Assembly (NCBI GenBank): GCA_021397835.1
Contig: JAJFZO010000229.1
Coordinates: 3,534,001 to 3,598,000, forward strand
DNA length: 64,000 bases
From: Moringa oleifera
Lineage: Eukaryota; Streptophyta; Magnoliopsida; Brassicales; Moringaceae
Direction: 5' to 3'
Both the position numbers and the translations under genes were made by a program. Shown here in pieces: positions 53,826-64,000 of the stretch; the stretch's first letter is position 1, and each line of letters begins with the position of its first letter. A model generated the notes under the pieces. That model was not told where the DNA came from. It ran no database searches and was given only the letters and a program-made list of their open reading frames with translations.

Positions 53826-53959
53826 AATCATAATATTTTGATTATATTGTTGATTTTAAACTTATTTTTTATTACTGATTGGTATACAATTTGAGACTTT
53901 TAAGTTTTTATATGGTCTTAATTATCGTTGCATGTCAATTCATGTGCTGTTGGCAATGC

Positions 53960-54500
53960 CGACAATGCATTTTGCATCCTAAATAGTGAATCATACATTC
54001 ATTTCGTGCCCTAAATAGTGAATCATGCATTCATTTCATGCCTTTAACACTACCGTCATTAATTCGTACCTTCATTTCACGCATAGTAAATCATGCATTT
54101 AATTTGCGCCTTTAATAATAAACAGTACCATTAATTTTTTTCCTTTATTTTGCACTGTTAATAGTGAATCATACATTAAATTCGTGCTTTTACAAGTAAA
54201 TCGTATCTTTACTTCGTGCCTGCAATCCAAATTCGTACCATTAATTTTTTTCTTTATTTCGCACTGTCAATAGGGAATCGTACATTAAATTTGCGCCTTT
54301 AAAAGTTAATCGTACCTTTGCTTTGTGCCTTCCATATAAATTCGTACCATTAATTTATATATAAAATAGTATTCCGCACCATTACTCCATGCATTCAATT
54401 CTATTTCGTACCATTAATTCATGCCTTCAATACAAAATCGTATAGTAAATTTGCACCTTTATATTGATTTCGTACCTTTAATTCACAACAGTAAATTCTA
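53960..54500. repeat. TTCGTACC/TTCGTGCC motif array between the two MULE genes
   Basis: About twenty loose copies of a roughly 20-25 bp unit, TTCGTACCATTAATT or ATCGTACCTTTA, with variants TTCGTGCC, ATCATGCATT and TTTGCGCC. All read CGTACC on the plus strand. Confidence 0.75.
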
Positions 54501-54637
54501 AGTACTTGTATGAGTTAGATAGTGAGACAAAAAATGTAATAAATTTTATTTTTATTGATAAAAAAAATAGTACATATAATTTTCAAATGTATATACAAAA
54601 ATAATACATTGTATAAAAAGATTAAAAAAATAACAAA

Positions 54638-57600
54638 TTATGAATTATCATTTACAGTTGAATTGACAAATATATGTATTGCCATATGATTTCGAATCTC
54701 TAGCATATCTTTATCTCTATAGTCCATTCGCTTGTTGAGGAGTAGGTGCTCCATTATATACAACATATGAGGTTCGTAATTGCCACTGAAAAAAAAGAGA
54801 AACATAATTAAAAAAACAGACATAAAACATAAACTTTTAGATAACGACAATAACAATAACTTGTTAAAAAAATACTTACCTTTTTCTCTATTGGAGGACC
54901 TTGTTTTTTGGCTTCAGTGTGCATGAGAGTGGAATATTCAACTTTCTGACATTTGGTTTATGCTTGAAATATCCCCCGTTGTCCATGTAATTGGGTAGCA
55001 TAAATCTTAGCAGGTTTTATTGCCGAATACGCATCTCAGTTGGTATTTCTTGCTGGGAGGAGTCAAAAATTCTTAACGAGAACTTCTGCAGATCTACCAT
55101 AACTAGTAGCCAGTGAGATCCTCCAACATGGCATGGAACCATCAGTTGTATTGAAAAATATTGTTTACATGTCAATAACGAGTTCACGTAATATTGCAAG
55201 AATATAGTTAAATGAAATGAAAATATTAATCACCTTATTCACATTGTGCCAAGGTGGACACTATGGACAAAATTTGCTTCTCACATGATCTGAAAAGTCT
55301 GCTTTCCATTTATGTGCTTCAAAATTAGCGTGTGGAAAAAGACAATCAGCATCTGGATCACTTTGATATTCACTATAAATATAAAAAAATGCTGTCTATA
55401 AATTTGAACAAAAAAAGTCAATAAAAAAATATAATAATAGAAAATCATCCAAACACTTGATGACCAAATAAACTTACATAGGGCCATGGATCACAAATAC
55501 AGACATCTTGTGCAAATTATCCAGGAAGTTCCTTCTGCCTTCTTCAAAGGAGATTAAGATATGCTTCAATATGCTAATTGAGATACAAGAGAAACAATAT
55601 TATACTATTAAATCATTATACGAAATGAAAGCGTGAATGTTAATTCTAGGTATGAATGTAAAGAACATTATAAAATGACCAACTTACCGAGTCATCAACC
55701 CACTCATCATTGTTTTTAAAGACTTTGAACCGCTCCACACTGACTGAATGACCAATACCTACATCACGATTGCAAAAAATGAAAACAAAGTGTGAGAACA
55801 AAGTACAAAATATTGATAATTCAATAAAATTGTCCCTCAAAAATAAATAATTTACTATGATTAGCTATTCATGAACTCGTTGAATGCAATGAGGATTTTG
55901 TCGCTAAATTTGGACTTTGCACTCACCATGTGAGGGTACTTGGCTTTCTTAGTCCCAATGTTAAGGTTGACGTATAGGCTGCATAGTTGTCTTGACCGTT
56001 TACGAGTCCTAACAACTAGCAGCTCACTGTCGGTTGCCTCAATTGGGATAATAGCTAAGTCCCCTAGTTCCTAATTGCATGGACCTGCTGCAGTGGCCAT
56101 TTCCTCATCCATTGGTCCTGCAGCAACCACTTCCTTGGAAATTGGCCCTGCAGTGGCTTCTTGTTCATGCAACTGCCCTGCAGGAGCCAACACCTCCATG
56201 GTTGAGTCTTCAGACTTCCCAAGTTCCTCAATGATGGGATTATATAGTGTGGAGCCTGCATTAACACCCTGGAAAAAAGGAAAACAATTACAAATGTCAT
56301 TTCATATCACAAGATGTATAAAATTTGAAATTATGATAGGATATAGATACAAATTACTTATATCATTAGGAACTGGATCTGACATTATGCAGGAAGGATC
56401 TTGGCCACCATATCTTGATCCTTGTAGAAACAGCTCGATGGACTTCAAGAGGGTCATTTGCTCCTAATGGCGTCTTTCATTTTCGGAATCCTTTTGATTT
56501 ATCTTCACCTCGAGGAGATCTAATTTCATCTCCACAACAGCGAGGCAAAGGTAAACATCTGGATCCTCTGCAGTCCTTTCAACGCCAAGTGCCTCCCTCT
56601 CAATAGCATCCTCCCGCACCTCTGACTCCACCTTTCTCTGTCCAGCTAACTCTTTTCTGTCACTAGAGACTTTATCATATTCATCATCCTTCTATCGCTT
56701 GACAAGAAAAAAGCCAACTCGCCATTGCAAGTAACGGAAGTTGTTGATTATAGAATGCAATAACAAAACTCATATAATATGTGAAGAGTACATACCTTGT
56801 ATTGCTTTCGCAAAGAAGATGGCAAATTTGTGGAGTTCTTTTGGATGGGATCCTCCACTGTGTCATCCCCACTAGATCGTGTAGCAGGTAACGGGACAAT
56901 GGTGTCCTCAACTCCAATAAAGTAAGGGGCTTGGCACTCAGCAGTTGTTGGATCCAATTTTAGCTTAGCCCCCATCTGAAAATACTAAATGATGGTAAAG
57001 ATAGTCCTTTGAGAAAGAAGATATGAAATGAAAAATATAGATGTGAAATTCAGAATATCGGTACGAAATGAAAAATATAGATGCGAAATGTAGAATATAG
57101 GTACGAAATTAAGGTACAAAATGAAGAATATAGGTACGAAATTAAAATGAAGACACAAAATTAAAAATTTAGGTACGAATTAAGACATGAATTGAAAATG
57201 TGGGTACGAAATAAAGATACAAAATTGAGAACTTCAGTACGAAAAAAAGATACGAAATTGAGAACTTCAGTATGAAATAAAACTAAAGAAATGAAATGGA
57301 GAATGTTGATACGAAATAAAGGCACCAAATGAAAATTTAGATGCGATATAGATAATAATATGTGTACGAAATGAAGATGCGACATTGTTTACAGTGTTTG
57401 TGAAGATCTTCTTGTAATCTGCGTTATGTGGCTTTCAATGAAACCTCCATCGGTAAATTCGCGATAATGGCAAGTTAGAGCTTAACAACCTACTATCGTG
57501 CATGTTAGTAGCAGGAATCACCTCGAACGCAAAAATTTATAGAAAAAGGAAATCAAGTTATGCTTCATGAAGATAAAATTGAATTCATTGAAACTAAAAA

Positions 57601-58341
57601 AAATAAAAATTAATAAAAAAAAGTTTGATCCTTACTTGCAGTGCCCATACGATGCCATAGGCATTGTCATTCATCCTACTAGCATCCATTGCTCGATTCG
57701 CTACTGCCTTCTTGAAATGCAGCAAGGAGTTGTAGTAGACCCATGTGCCCCATGGAAAGCTATTAAAGGCTTCAATATTGTCCACTAGATGAAATTGCCA
57801 GTTAGAGACATACTGGCACTCGTCTTGGCCTTTGATGAAGCCATTTAACAGATAGAGTAAAGCCAACTTCACCTTGTCATCTTCATCCTCAAAGTCCCCT
57901 TCCAGCAGCCTGGTCTTGATACAACTACCACTGACCTTATCCCTTCCCCCGAAGTATTTAGCATGGATACCAGATGGATTAACTGCAATGTTGTCTGTGT
58001 TCGGTAGCTCGCTAAACTTCAAGCCAGTGATTAGGCAGAATTCCAATTTACTGAAACGAACCTCATTCTGCCCAAGTCTGAATCATATTTTTTTTCTTGT
58101 GATTTTGTTGAATCTCTCGAAGTAAAAGATTATGAACTATAATATCAAAGAAGTTAAAATCTGTGTGCACATGTAGGAAATGCCTTAGACAGGTCCTTTC
58201 AAACTTCTCCTTCTGAGAGTCATCTAAAATTTTCTTCAAAGTGGGGATGACATCGTTGTTGCAGTGTTTCATTATCTTCCCAGTCTTTCAGGACACTTTA
58301 GGGATCACATAGGGCTTATGAGAAGTAGAGCTGGTTGTCAT
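54638..58341 (-). pseudogene. DUF1985 + Ulp1-like (C48) protease gene carried by the MULE, broken
   Basis: Begins MTTSSTSHKPYVIPKVS then a stop, followed by KKILDDSQKEKFERTCL and, after a one-base shift near 58060, VRFSKLEFCLITGLKFSELP (DUF1985) to about 57636 (donor GTAAGG). More DUF1985 sequence (FAFEVIPATNM, near 57520) follows. Low-complexity and charged exons occupy 57.0-55.9 kb, including Ala/Gly/Pro-rich repeats near 56.1-56.2 kb. The peptidase lies at 55.5-54.64 kb: HVGGSHWLLVMVDLQK (catalytic His), RIFDSSQQE (catalytic Asp), then GNYEPHMLYIMEHLL where the family has Asp-Cys-Gly, so the nucleophile is lost. Ulp1 enzymes remove SUMO; MULE-borne relatives have no settled role. Exon limits are partial. 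Confidence 0.8.
57010..57400. repeat. GGTACGAAAT motif array within the Ulp1-like gene
   Basis: At least ten copies of GGTACGAAAT or close variants (GATGCGAAAT, GGTACAAAAT, GATACGAAAT) spaced 15-40 bp, all reading GGTACG on the plus strand. It falls in what appears to be an intron of the Ulp1-like gene. Confidence 0.8.
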
Positions 58342-58379
58342 CTATAATTAACCAAAAAAATGTCAAAATGCGAGCAAAC

Positions 58380-58510
58380 AGTATACGATTTTTAAAAACT
58401 AGGTATGATTACTTGGTATGATTTCTAAAGCTTGGTACGATTTATCAAATTAGGTATGAATTTCTAAAATTAGTTGCATTTTGACCTAACATGGTACGAA
58501 TATATCAAAC
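58380..58510. repeat. GGTACGATTT motif array upstream of the Ulp1-like gene
   Basis: Five or six copies (GTATACGATTT, GGTATGATTA, GGTATGATTT, GGTACGATTT, GGTATGAATTT, GGTACGAATAT) just outside the Ulp1-like ATG, toward the MULE right end. Confidence 0.75.
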
Positions 58511-58955
58511 CGATGCACATAGATGCACCAAAGCAAGAAATTGGTGCACACAGACACCAAAAAATGAAAATAGGTAATATACCTAAACCAATTTTTTTAT
58601 TTTAATATACGAAAAGAAAAATTAAAAAATGCACAATGACATGAGGGGAGGATTTTCACTCGTGGGTATTCAATAGAAAGGAATGAAGAATTTGAGCTAA
58701 GTGATGAAGTTAAAACCATACCACTATTGATTTCAGAGTTCTTCAGTAGCTTGCAGATAATCTTCAAAGGTCGGTTTACAATGAAAGCGAAGAAATGAAC
58801 AAATACTGAATGCTGAGGGACGAAGCTAAGTGATAAAGTTTACCGCCACATTTAGAAGAGAGGGAAAGAGAGACATTTGAGATGTTTGACTTTTGGGATT
58901 CTATATTTGGACAAATAAGTAATTGCACATCTTGCCAATGGGTAATTTTGTTTTA

Positions 58956-59767
58956 AAGTATTTAAAAAGTGCTAAAAACATATATATTACTAATATTAGT
59001 TATTTACACAAATACCCTTATACGGACGACTACAAAAACAAATTTTTCTTTATTTTGTATTTTGGACCAATATACTTACCAAAAAGTAAATCGCATTCTA
59101 GGCCTTAGAAGTATTATATTTGGATGGGATAACTAAGAAGTAAATAATTGTAACCCAAGCTTATTTGGCTGGTTAAAATATAGTACCAAATTTGTACAAT
59201 ATTTTTTAATTGTATATTTAAAATGTTTATCAAAATAATTAATAGCGTGTTTTGTTTATTTTGGTTATTTTTAATCATTTTTATTTTAATATGTTAAATT
59301 AATACAATATTTATATTTTATATTATAAGACTAGATTTCCAAGAATCTATCAAATTCTAAATTTGATATTTTAATGAGAAAATAAGAGACCATCTAGATT
59401 GTATTTTTATTTATAAATTATTTAATATTGTAATAGTCTTACATCATTGATGTTGACAATGGTTTCATTCCTGGCAAATCTCGCCTTTCTTTAGCTCTGA
59501 TAGCCATCCATAGAATCTAATCTTTCCATGTAGAGGCTCCCTCGTTTTGCGTCATTCTAGAGGCACATTGCACAGGTACATTGTGATTTTCCATTTTTCA
59601 GATGAAATGGAAAGTGAAATTTGCGATGCCCAGTCATACTCCATCCTCCTTCATTTGTCCATTCTTTGAAGAAAATACGGTATTGCAAGAGAGCAGTCCC
59701 TCGGTCTCTGAGCAAACAATATTTGCATTTAAGAGTTGCATATTTAGTCGTGGTTTAAGCTTGTTTC
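58956..59767. other. Intergenic, upstream of the PPR gene
   Basis: AT-rich to about 59450, then a short higher-GC stretch that probably contains the PPR promoter and leader. No gene seen. Confidence 0.45.
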
Positions 59768-62443
59768 ATGAAAACTGCAAAGCTTTGCAGTTTGCATGAA
59801 TGCACTCAGCAACTTCTCTACTCTTCAATCTCTAAAGCTCTGTCATCTGCATTGAAATCCAAGGAACTCCACAAAATCCACGCACTGATAATCACTTTAG
59901 GACTTGACCAATCCGTCTTCTTCTCAGGAAAACTCATAAGCAAGTATGCCCAACTCAAGGAGCCCATTTCTTCTCTCTCAGTTTTTCAGAGAGTTTCACC
60001 AACAAGTAACGTCTATCAGTGGAATTCAATTATTAGAGCACTTACCCACAATGGGTTGTTTTCTAGAGCTCTTCACTTTTACTTTAGAATGCGGGAAATG
60101 GAGCTCTCGCCGGATAAGTACACATTCCCTTCAGTGATCAATGCATGTGCGGCGTTGCTTGATCTTCAGATGGGTAAGTTTGTTCATGGACATATTTCGG
60201 AGATGGGCTTTGAATCAGATTTATATATCGGTAATGCTTTGATAGATATGTATGCAAGACTTGGTTACCTGGGTGAAGCCCGCAATGTATTTGAGGGAAT
60301 GCCTCAAAGGGACCTAGTATCGTGGAATACTTTGATTTCAGGGTACAGCTCAAATAAGTATTGGCAAGAAGCTTTGGATGTTTATCACCAGTCAAGAATT
60401 CTCGGACTGGTACCGGATTCTTTCACGGTTTCAAGTGTTTTGCCTGCATGTGGAGGGTTGTTGGCTTTGATAGACGGACAGGTGGTTCATGGCTTGGTTG
60501 AGAAGATCGGTATTATTGCAGATGCTATTGTAAGCAATGGACTTCTTTCTTTGTACTTCAAGTTTGATAGATTAATGGATGCGCGAAGAATTTTTGATGA
60601 GATGGTAGTTAGAGACAGTGTTAGTTGGAACACTGCGATTTGTGGATACACTCGATTGGAGTTATTTGAAGAATCAGTCATGTTGTTCGTGGAGATGGTG
60701 AATAGGTTTACTCCTGATTTGTTGACTGTTTCATCTGTTCTCCGAGCTTGCGGCCATTTACACGACTTGCAGCTTGGCAAATTTGTTCATCACTACATGT
60801 TGAGAATGGGGTATGCATGTAACACTCCTGCAAATAACATTCTTATTAATATGTATGCAAAGTGTGGTGATTTATTAGCTTCAAAAGAAGTATTTGCCAG
60901 AATGGAAAGCAGGGATTCTGTGTCATGGAATTCATTGATCAATGGGTACATTAAAAACAGTAATTTTCTTGAAGGTGTAGGACTTTTTAAGAGGATGAAG
61001 ATGGAAATAAAAGCTGATTCCATTACTTATATTATGCTCCTTTCTGCATCTGCTCAGTTAGCCGACATGGACCTGGGGAAGAATATCCATGCTGACATTG
61101 CTAAATTGGGATTCAATTCAGATCTGTTTGTCAGCAATGCTCTGGTTGACATGTATGCTAAGTCTGGGAAAATGGATGATGCAGTAAAGGTATTTGAGAG
61201 CATGACAATTCGTGATGTTGTAACGTGGAACACCATTATTGCTGCATGTGTTCATTCTGGGGATTCTAGTTTAGGTTTGCAAATGATTAAGCGAATGACA
61301 ACTGAGGCAGTGATGCCAGATGCTGCTACTATGTTAGGCATCTTGCCTATCTGTTCCTTGGTTGCTGCCAAGCAGCTGGGTAAAGAGATCCATTGCTGTA
61401 TTTTAAGATTAGGATTTGAATCAGAGGTGCCCATAGGGAATGCATTGATTGAAATGTACGCGAGATGTGGCAGTTTAAAGAGCTCTCTCCGATTGTTTGA
61501 CTTTATGAACTCTAGAGATATTGTGACATGGACTGCAATAGTCTCTGCTTTTGGAATGTATGGTGAAGGCAAGAAAGCTTTGGAAGCTTTCTTGGAGATG
61601 GAAGCAACTGGTGTTGTTCCTGATCATGTTGCCTTTGTTGCTATCATATATGCTTGTAGCCATTCAAGTTTAGTAGAAGAAGGTTTGGCATGCTTTGATA
61701 GGATGAAAAGTTATTATAACCTTGTGCCTAGGATTGAACACTATGCTTGTGTAGTTGATCTATTGTCTCGATCGGGGTTGATAGCCAAAGCAGAGGAGTT
61801 TATCCATGCAATGCCTCTAAAGCCAGATGCCAGTATATGGGGAGCCTTACTCAGTGGTTGTCGAGCAGGTGGAAACATAGAGGTAATAGAACGTGTCTCT
61901 GAACGGATCATTGAACTGAACTCAGATGACATTGGATATTCTGTTTTAGTATCAAATGTATATGCAACTTTGGGAAAGTGGGATCAAGTGAAAATGATAC
62001 GGAAATCCATAAGAGCTAGGGGTCTCAAAAAGGATCCTGGATGTAGCTGGATAGAGATTCGACGAAGAATGTATGTTTTTGGGACTGGAGATCAGTCCTT
62101 TGAACAGTTGGAAGAAATCAAGCAGTTACTAGGAATACTTTCTGATTTGATGGCTAAGGAAGGTTATGTTGCTGATCTACCATATGCTCTGCATGATGTT
62201 GGAGAAGATGAGAAGAGAGAAATACTTTGTGGGCACAGTGAAAGGCTTGCCATAGCATTTGGATTATTAAATACAGAACCAGGGACCTCTTTGCAGGTTA
62301 TGAAGAACCTCCGTGTTTGTGGGGATTGCCACTCTGTGACCAAGTACATATCCAAGATTGTGCAAAGAGAAATATTAGTGAGAGATGCCAACCGCTTTCA
62401 TCTGTTCAAGGACGGTAACTGCAGCTGTGGAGATCTCTGGTAA
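59768..62443 (+). CDS. PLS-class pentatricopeptide repeat protein with E and DYW domains
   Basis: An 891-residue intronless protein. Tandem P-L-S repeats run from about residue 40 to 690 (e.g. SDLYIGNALIDMYARLG, RDLVSWNTLISGYSS, PDSFTVSSVLPACGG). The E domain starts near IWGALLSGCRAGGN and the PG box KKDPGCSWIEI follows. The DYW deaminase domain fills residues 799-891 with the zinc site HSE (823-825) and CGDCH (851-855), plus the second site H878/CSC (885-887). The C-terminus is DLW rather than DYW. The repeat content and wording closely resemble Arabidopsis At3g03580 as I recall it. Such proteins bind specific organelle transcripts and convert C to U; target and organelle (mitochondrion or plastid) cannot be read from the sequence. 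The first ATG after the upstream stop is used. Confidence 0.92.
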   Translation: MKTAKLCSLHECTQQLLYSSISKALSSALKSKELHKIHALIITLGLDQSVFFSGKLISKYAQLKEPISSLSVFQRVSPTSNVYQWNSIIRALTHNGLFSRALHFYFRMREMELSPDKYTFPSVINACAALLDLQMGKFVHGHISEMGFESDLYIGNALIDMYARLGYLGEARNVFEGMPQRDLVSWNTLISGYSSNKYWQEALDVYHQSRILGLVPDSFTVSSVLPACGGLLALIDGQVVHGLVEKIGIIADAIVSNGLLSLYFKFDRLMDARRIFDEMVVRDSVSWNTAICGYTRLELFEESVMLFVEMVNRFTPDLLTVSSVLRACGHLHDLQLGKFVHHYMLRMGYACNTPANNILINMYAKCGDLLASKEVFARMESRDSVSWNSLINGYIKNSNFLEGVGLFKRMKMEIKADSITYIMLLSASAQLADMDLGKNIHADIAKLGFNSDLFVSNALVDMYAKSGKMDDAVKVFESMTIRDVVTWNTIIAACVHSGDSSLGLQMIKRMTTEAVMPDAATMLGILPICSLVAAKQLGKEIHCCILRLGFESEVPIGNALIEMYARCGSLKSSLRLFDFMNSRDIVTWTAIVSAFGMYGEGKKALEAFLEMEATGVVPDHVAFVAIIYACSHSSLVEEGLACFDRMKSYYNLVPRIEHYACVVDLLSRSGLIAKAEEFIHAMPLKPDASIWGALLSGCRAGGNIEVIERVSERIIELNSDDIGYSVLVSNVYATLGKWDQVKMIRKSIRARGLKKDPGCSWIEIRRRMYVFGTGDQSFEQLEEIKQLLGILSDLMAKEGYVADLPYALHDVGEDEKREILCGHSERLAIAFGLLNTEPGTSLQVMKNLRVCGDCHSVTKYISKIVQREILVRDANRFHLFKDGNCSCGDLW

Positions 62444-64000
62444 TGAGAATTTATACTCTTAACCCCATTATCTATGGCTGCAGAAGAGTATTTGTCAACG
62501 GTGGAAAGGATTATGCTTGTGCCTCATGGATCACAGAATTGATCATGGAAGGTTAGACAACCTCAAAACATTATGCTGTTTTCTGTTTTGCCTTGATTTG
62601 TTGTTCAGTGCTATAATGTGCTACACAGAAATTGTAGGAGTTCTTTGGAACATTAAAATGTAAGTTTATTGCCAAACCTCATTACATTATGTTGCGTCTG
62701 GTAAAAGTTCAAATATAATCCTTGCAATCTAATGTATTTACAGCTCTTCTCTACAGTTTAGTGCTCAAATCAATTAGCCAAGGTCATTAAGAGGATGCTG
62801 AATATATTCATTTTTTGATAAAAGAATGCTAATATATTTTGGCAAGATAAACTTCAGTTACATCTTAGCAGTTGATGTTCTTTTCATCTTCAGAATTTAA
62901 TATGCTGTAGGCTGTTTAGAAGAGCAATGTTGGAGTTTTTTGGAGCAGTGTAGAAAATTTTCATTTGTATGTTAGTATTAATGAGAACGACATGCACAAT
63001 GAAAGAACTAAGAAGATAATTTCTGTTGATGGATCTTTCTGGTTATTCACCTGAAGTTTTCAAACAGCAGCAGAAGCTTCTGATATTAAAACAATATGCC
63101 AGCAACTTGCCGCTATCATTTCTTAGCATCCTGCTTTTTAATCAGTTATTCTTTAACTCCAAAACAAGAAAATAGGAATATTAAAAGGTAAAACCTGAAA
63201 GAGAGGAAATTTCTAGAATTGATTACTTTTAGCATCATTTGAAAGAGTTCTCTGCAGGAAGACTGAAATTAAAACTGGTACAACAGTCAACTATGTAACT
63301 TTTATACCTTGAAGAGCTCGACATGAGGTTAGCATAAAACTGATGACACTGTAGTTATGTAGCTTTTGTACTTCAAAGTGGCCTTTTACAACAACAAGGA
63401 GACTTTGAAGTTAAGGAAAAAGGAGGGGGAAGGAAAGTCTTTATTTAAAGGAGACGAATTTTGGTACAATAATCCTGCACATATCCCTGATATGATAGGA
63501 GGCTGGCAAATCTTCAAGCTCCTCCACATGATCAGATACACGACCGAAATACTTAGTTTGTTCCTTCTGCCAAATAGGTCATTGTTTCTGCTGCTTCCAG
63601 TGTCGATGCATCAGGTGAAGTGAAGTTTACAGTTTTAGAAATTGGTTCATTAGTTCAGAGGATCTGTTTATTTAATAAAGCATATAATTTCTTTCATTGC
63701 CATTGACATCTATTTAGTTCTCTTTAGTTTATAAGCCTTAAATATATACATGAGTGCTCTCATGAACCGTGTGCTTACAAGACGAGGAGATGCCTATTAG
63801 ACATGTCAATAAATAATTGCTTGCAAGGCAGGAATGTTTCTTTTCTCTAATACTTCATTGTTTATTTTTCTTTATTTGAATGTCAAGATTACAGTTGAGG
63901 AGATGCTGCTGTGCATTTAAAAGATATACTTTTAATATATTGCAATGGTACTAAATTATTGATTATGTGAATAAAAGTGCATTAACTTGCTAGTAATCTA
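62444..64000. other. 3' flank of the PPR gene, no further gene seen
   Basis: Composition is like UTR or intron sequence (less AT-rich than the 15-25 kb spacer), so it may include a transcribed 3' region or the edge of a neighbouring gene. No domain-bearing frame was found. Confidence 0.45.

Larger units (their letters stand above)
50475..58955. mobile_element. Large MULE carrying a transposase and a Ulp1-like gene
   Basis: A MuDR-type transposase pseudogene on the plus strand and a DUF1985/Ulp1-like pseudogene on the minus strand face each other, tail to tail, within about 8.5 kb. This is the content described for Kaonashi-type or Ki-MULE elements of plants. Candidate terminal inverted repeats are AAATTGTCAAAATTGGCATG near 50480 and, inward from the right, AAAATTACCCATTGGCAAG near 58950. 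The match is imperfect and no 9-bp duplication was confirmed, so the outer limits are approximate. Blocks of a GGTACGAAAT-type motif lie at four places inside. Confidence 0.7.

Overview
This is a nuclear chromosome segment from a flowering plant, most likely a core eudicot. It is AT-rich, has spliced plant genes with GT/AG introns, and is loaded with plant transposon families. The products are plant-specific: a plastid xylulose-5-phosphate translocator, an augmin subunit, CDR1-type aspartic proteases and a DYW-class PPR protein. The species cannot be named from the sequence. As I recall it, the head-to-head XPT/AUG7 pair matches the neighbours At5g17630/At5g17620 of Arabidopsis, which supports both names.

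Layout. 0-3.7 kb is nested repeats: a relic of a Mutator-like element (MULE) holds a CACTA-type element (1124-3248, target duplication ATC), which itself holds a MITE (1319-1734, 9-bp duplication), followed by a 20-bp minisatellite. 4.5-14.9 kb is the conserved gene island: the 3' end of an unidentified minus-strand gene, intronless XPT (minus), and nine-exon AUG7 (plus) with a LINE fragment in its last intron. 15-25 kb is AT-rich with a decayed TTF-type hAT transposon. 25.3-45.3 kb is a three-member CDR1-like aspartic protease cluster. Copies 1 and 3 are intact. Copy 2 is a pseudogene split by a 5.2-kb Ty3/gypsy chromovirus with a 5-bp duplication. Between copies 2 and 3 lies a second Ty3/gypsy element, deleted down to LTR-gag-partial protease-LTR, and a second copy of the MITE. 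45-50 kb holds microsatellites, a PIF/Harbinger-like MITE and a possible solo LTR. 50.5-58.9 kb is one large MULE with two convergent decayed genes: a MuDR-type transposase (plus) and a DUF1985/Ulp1-like protease gene (minus). 59.8-62.4 kb is an intact intronless PPR-DYW gene.

Working host genes supported here are XPT, AUG7, CDR1-like 1 and 3, and the PPR gene. They share no pathway: plastid sugar-phosphate exchange, microtubule nucleation, apoplastic defence proteolysis and organelle RNA editing. The most unusual structure is the MULE. It carries a captured Ulp1-like gene and four blocks of a short motif (GGTACGAAAT or its complement) whose orientation flips between its left and right halves. 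Its transposase is disabled by nonsense codons without any detected frameshift; most of the changes look like C-to-T or G-to-A transitions.
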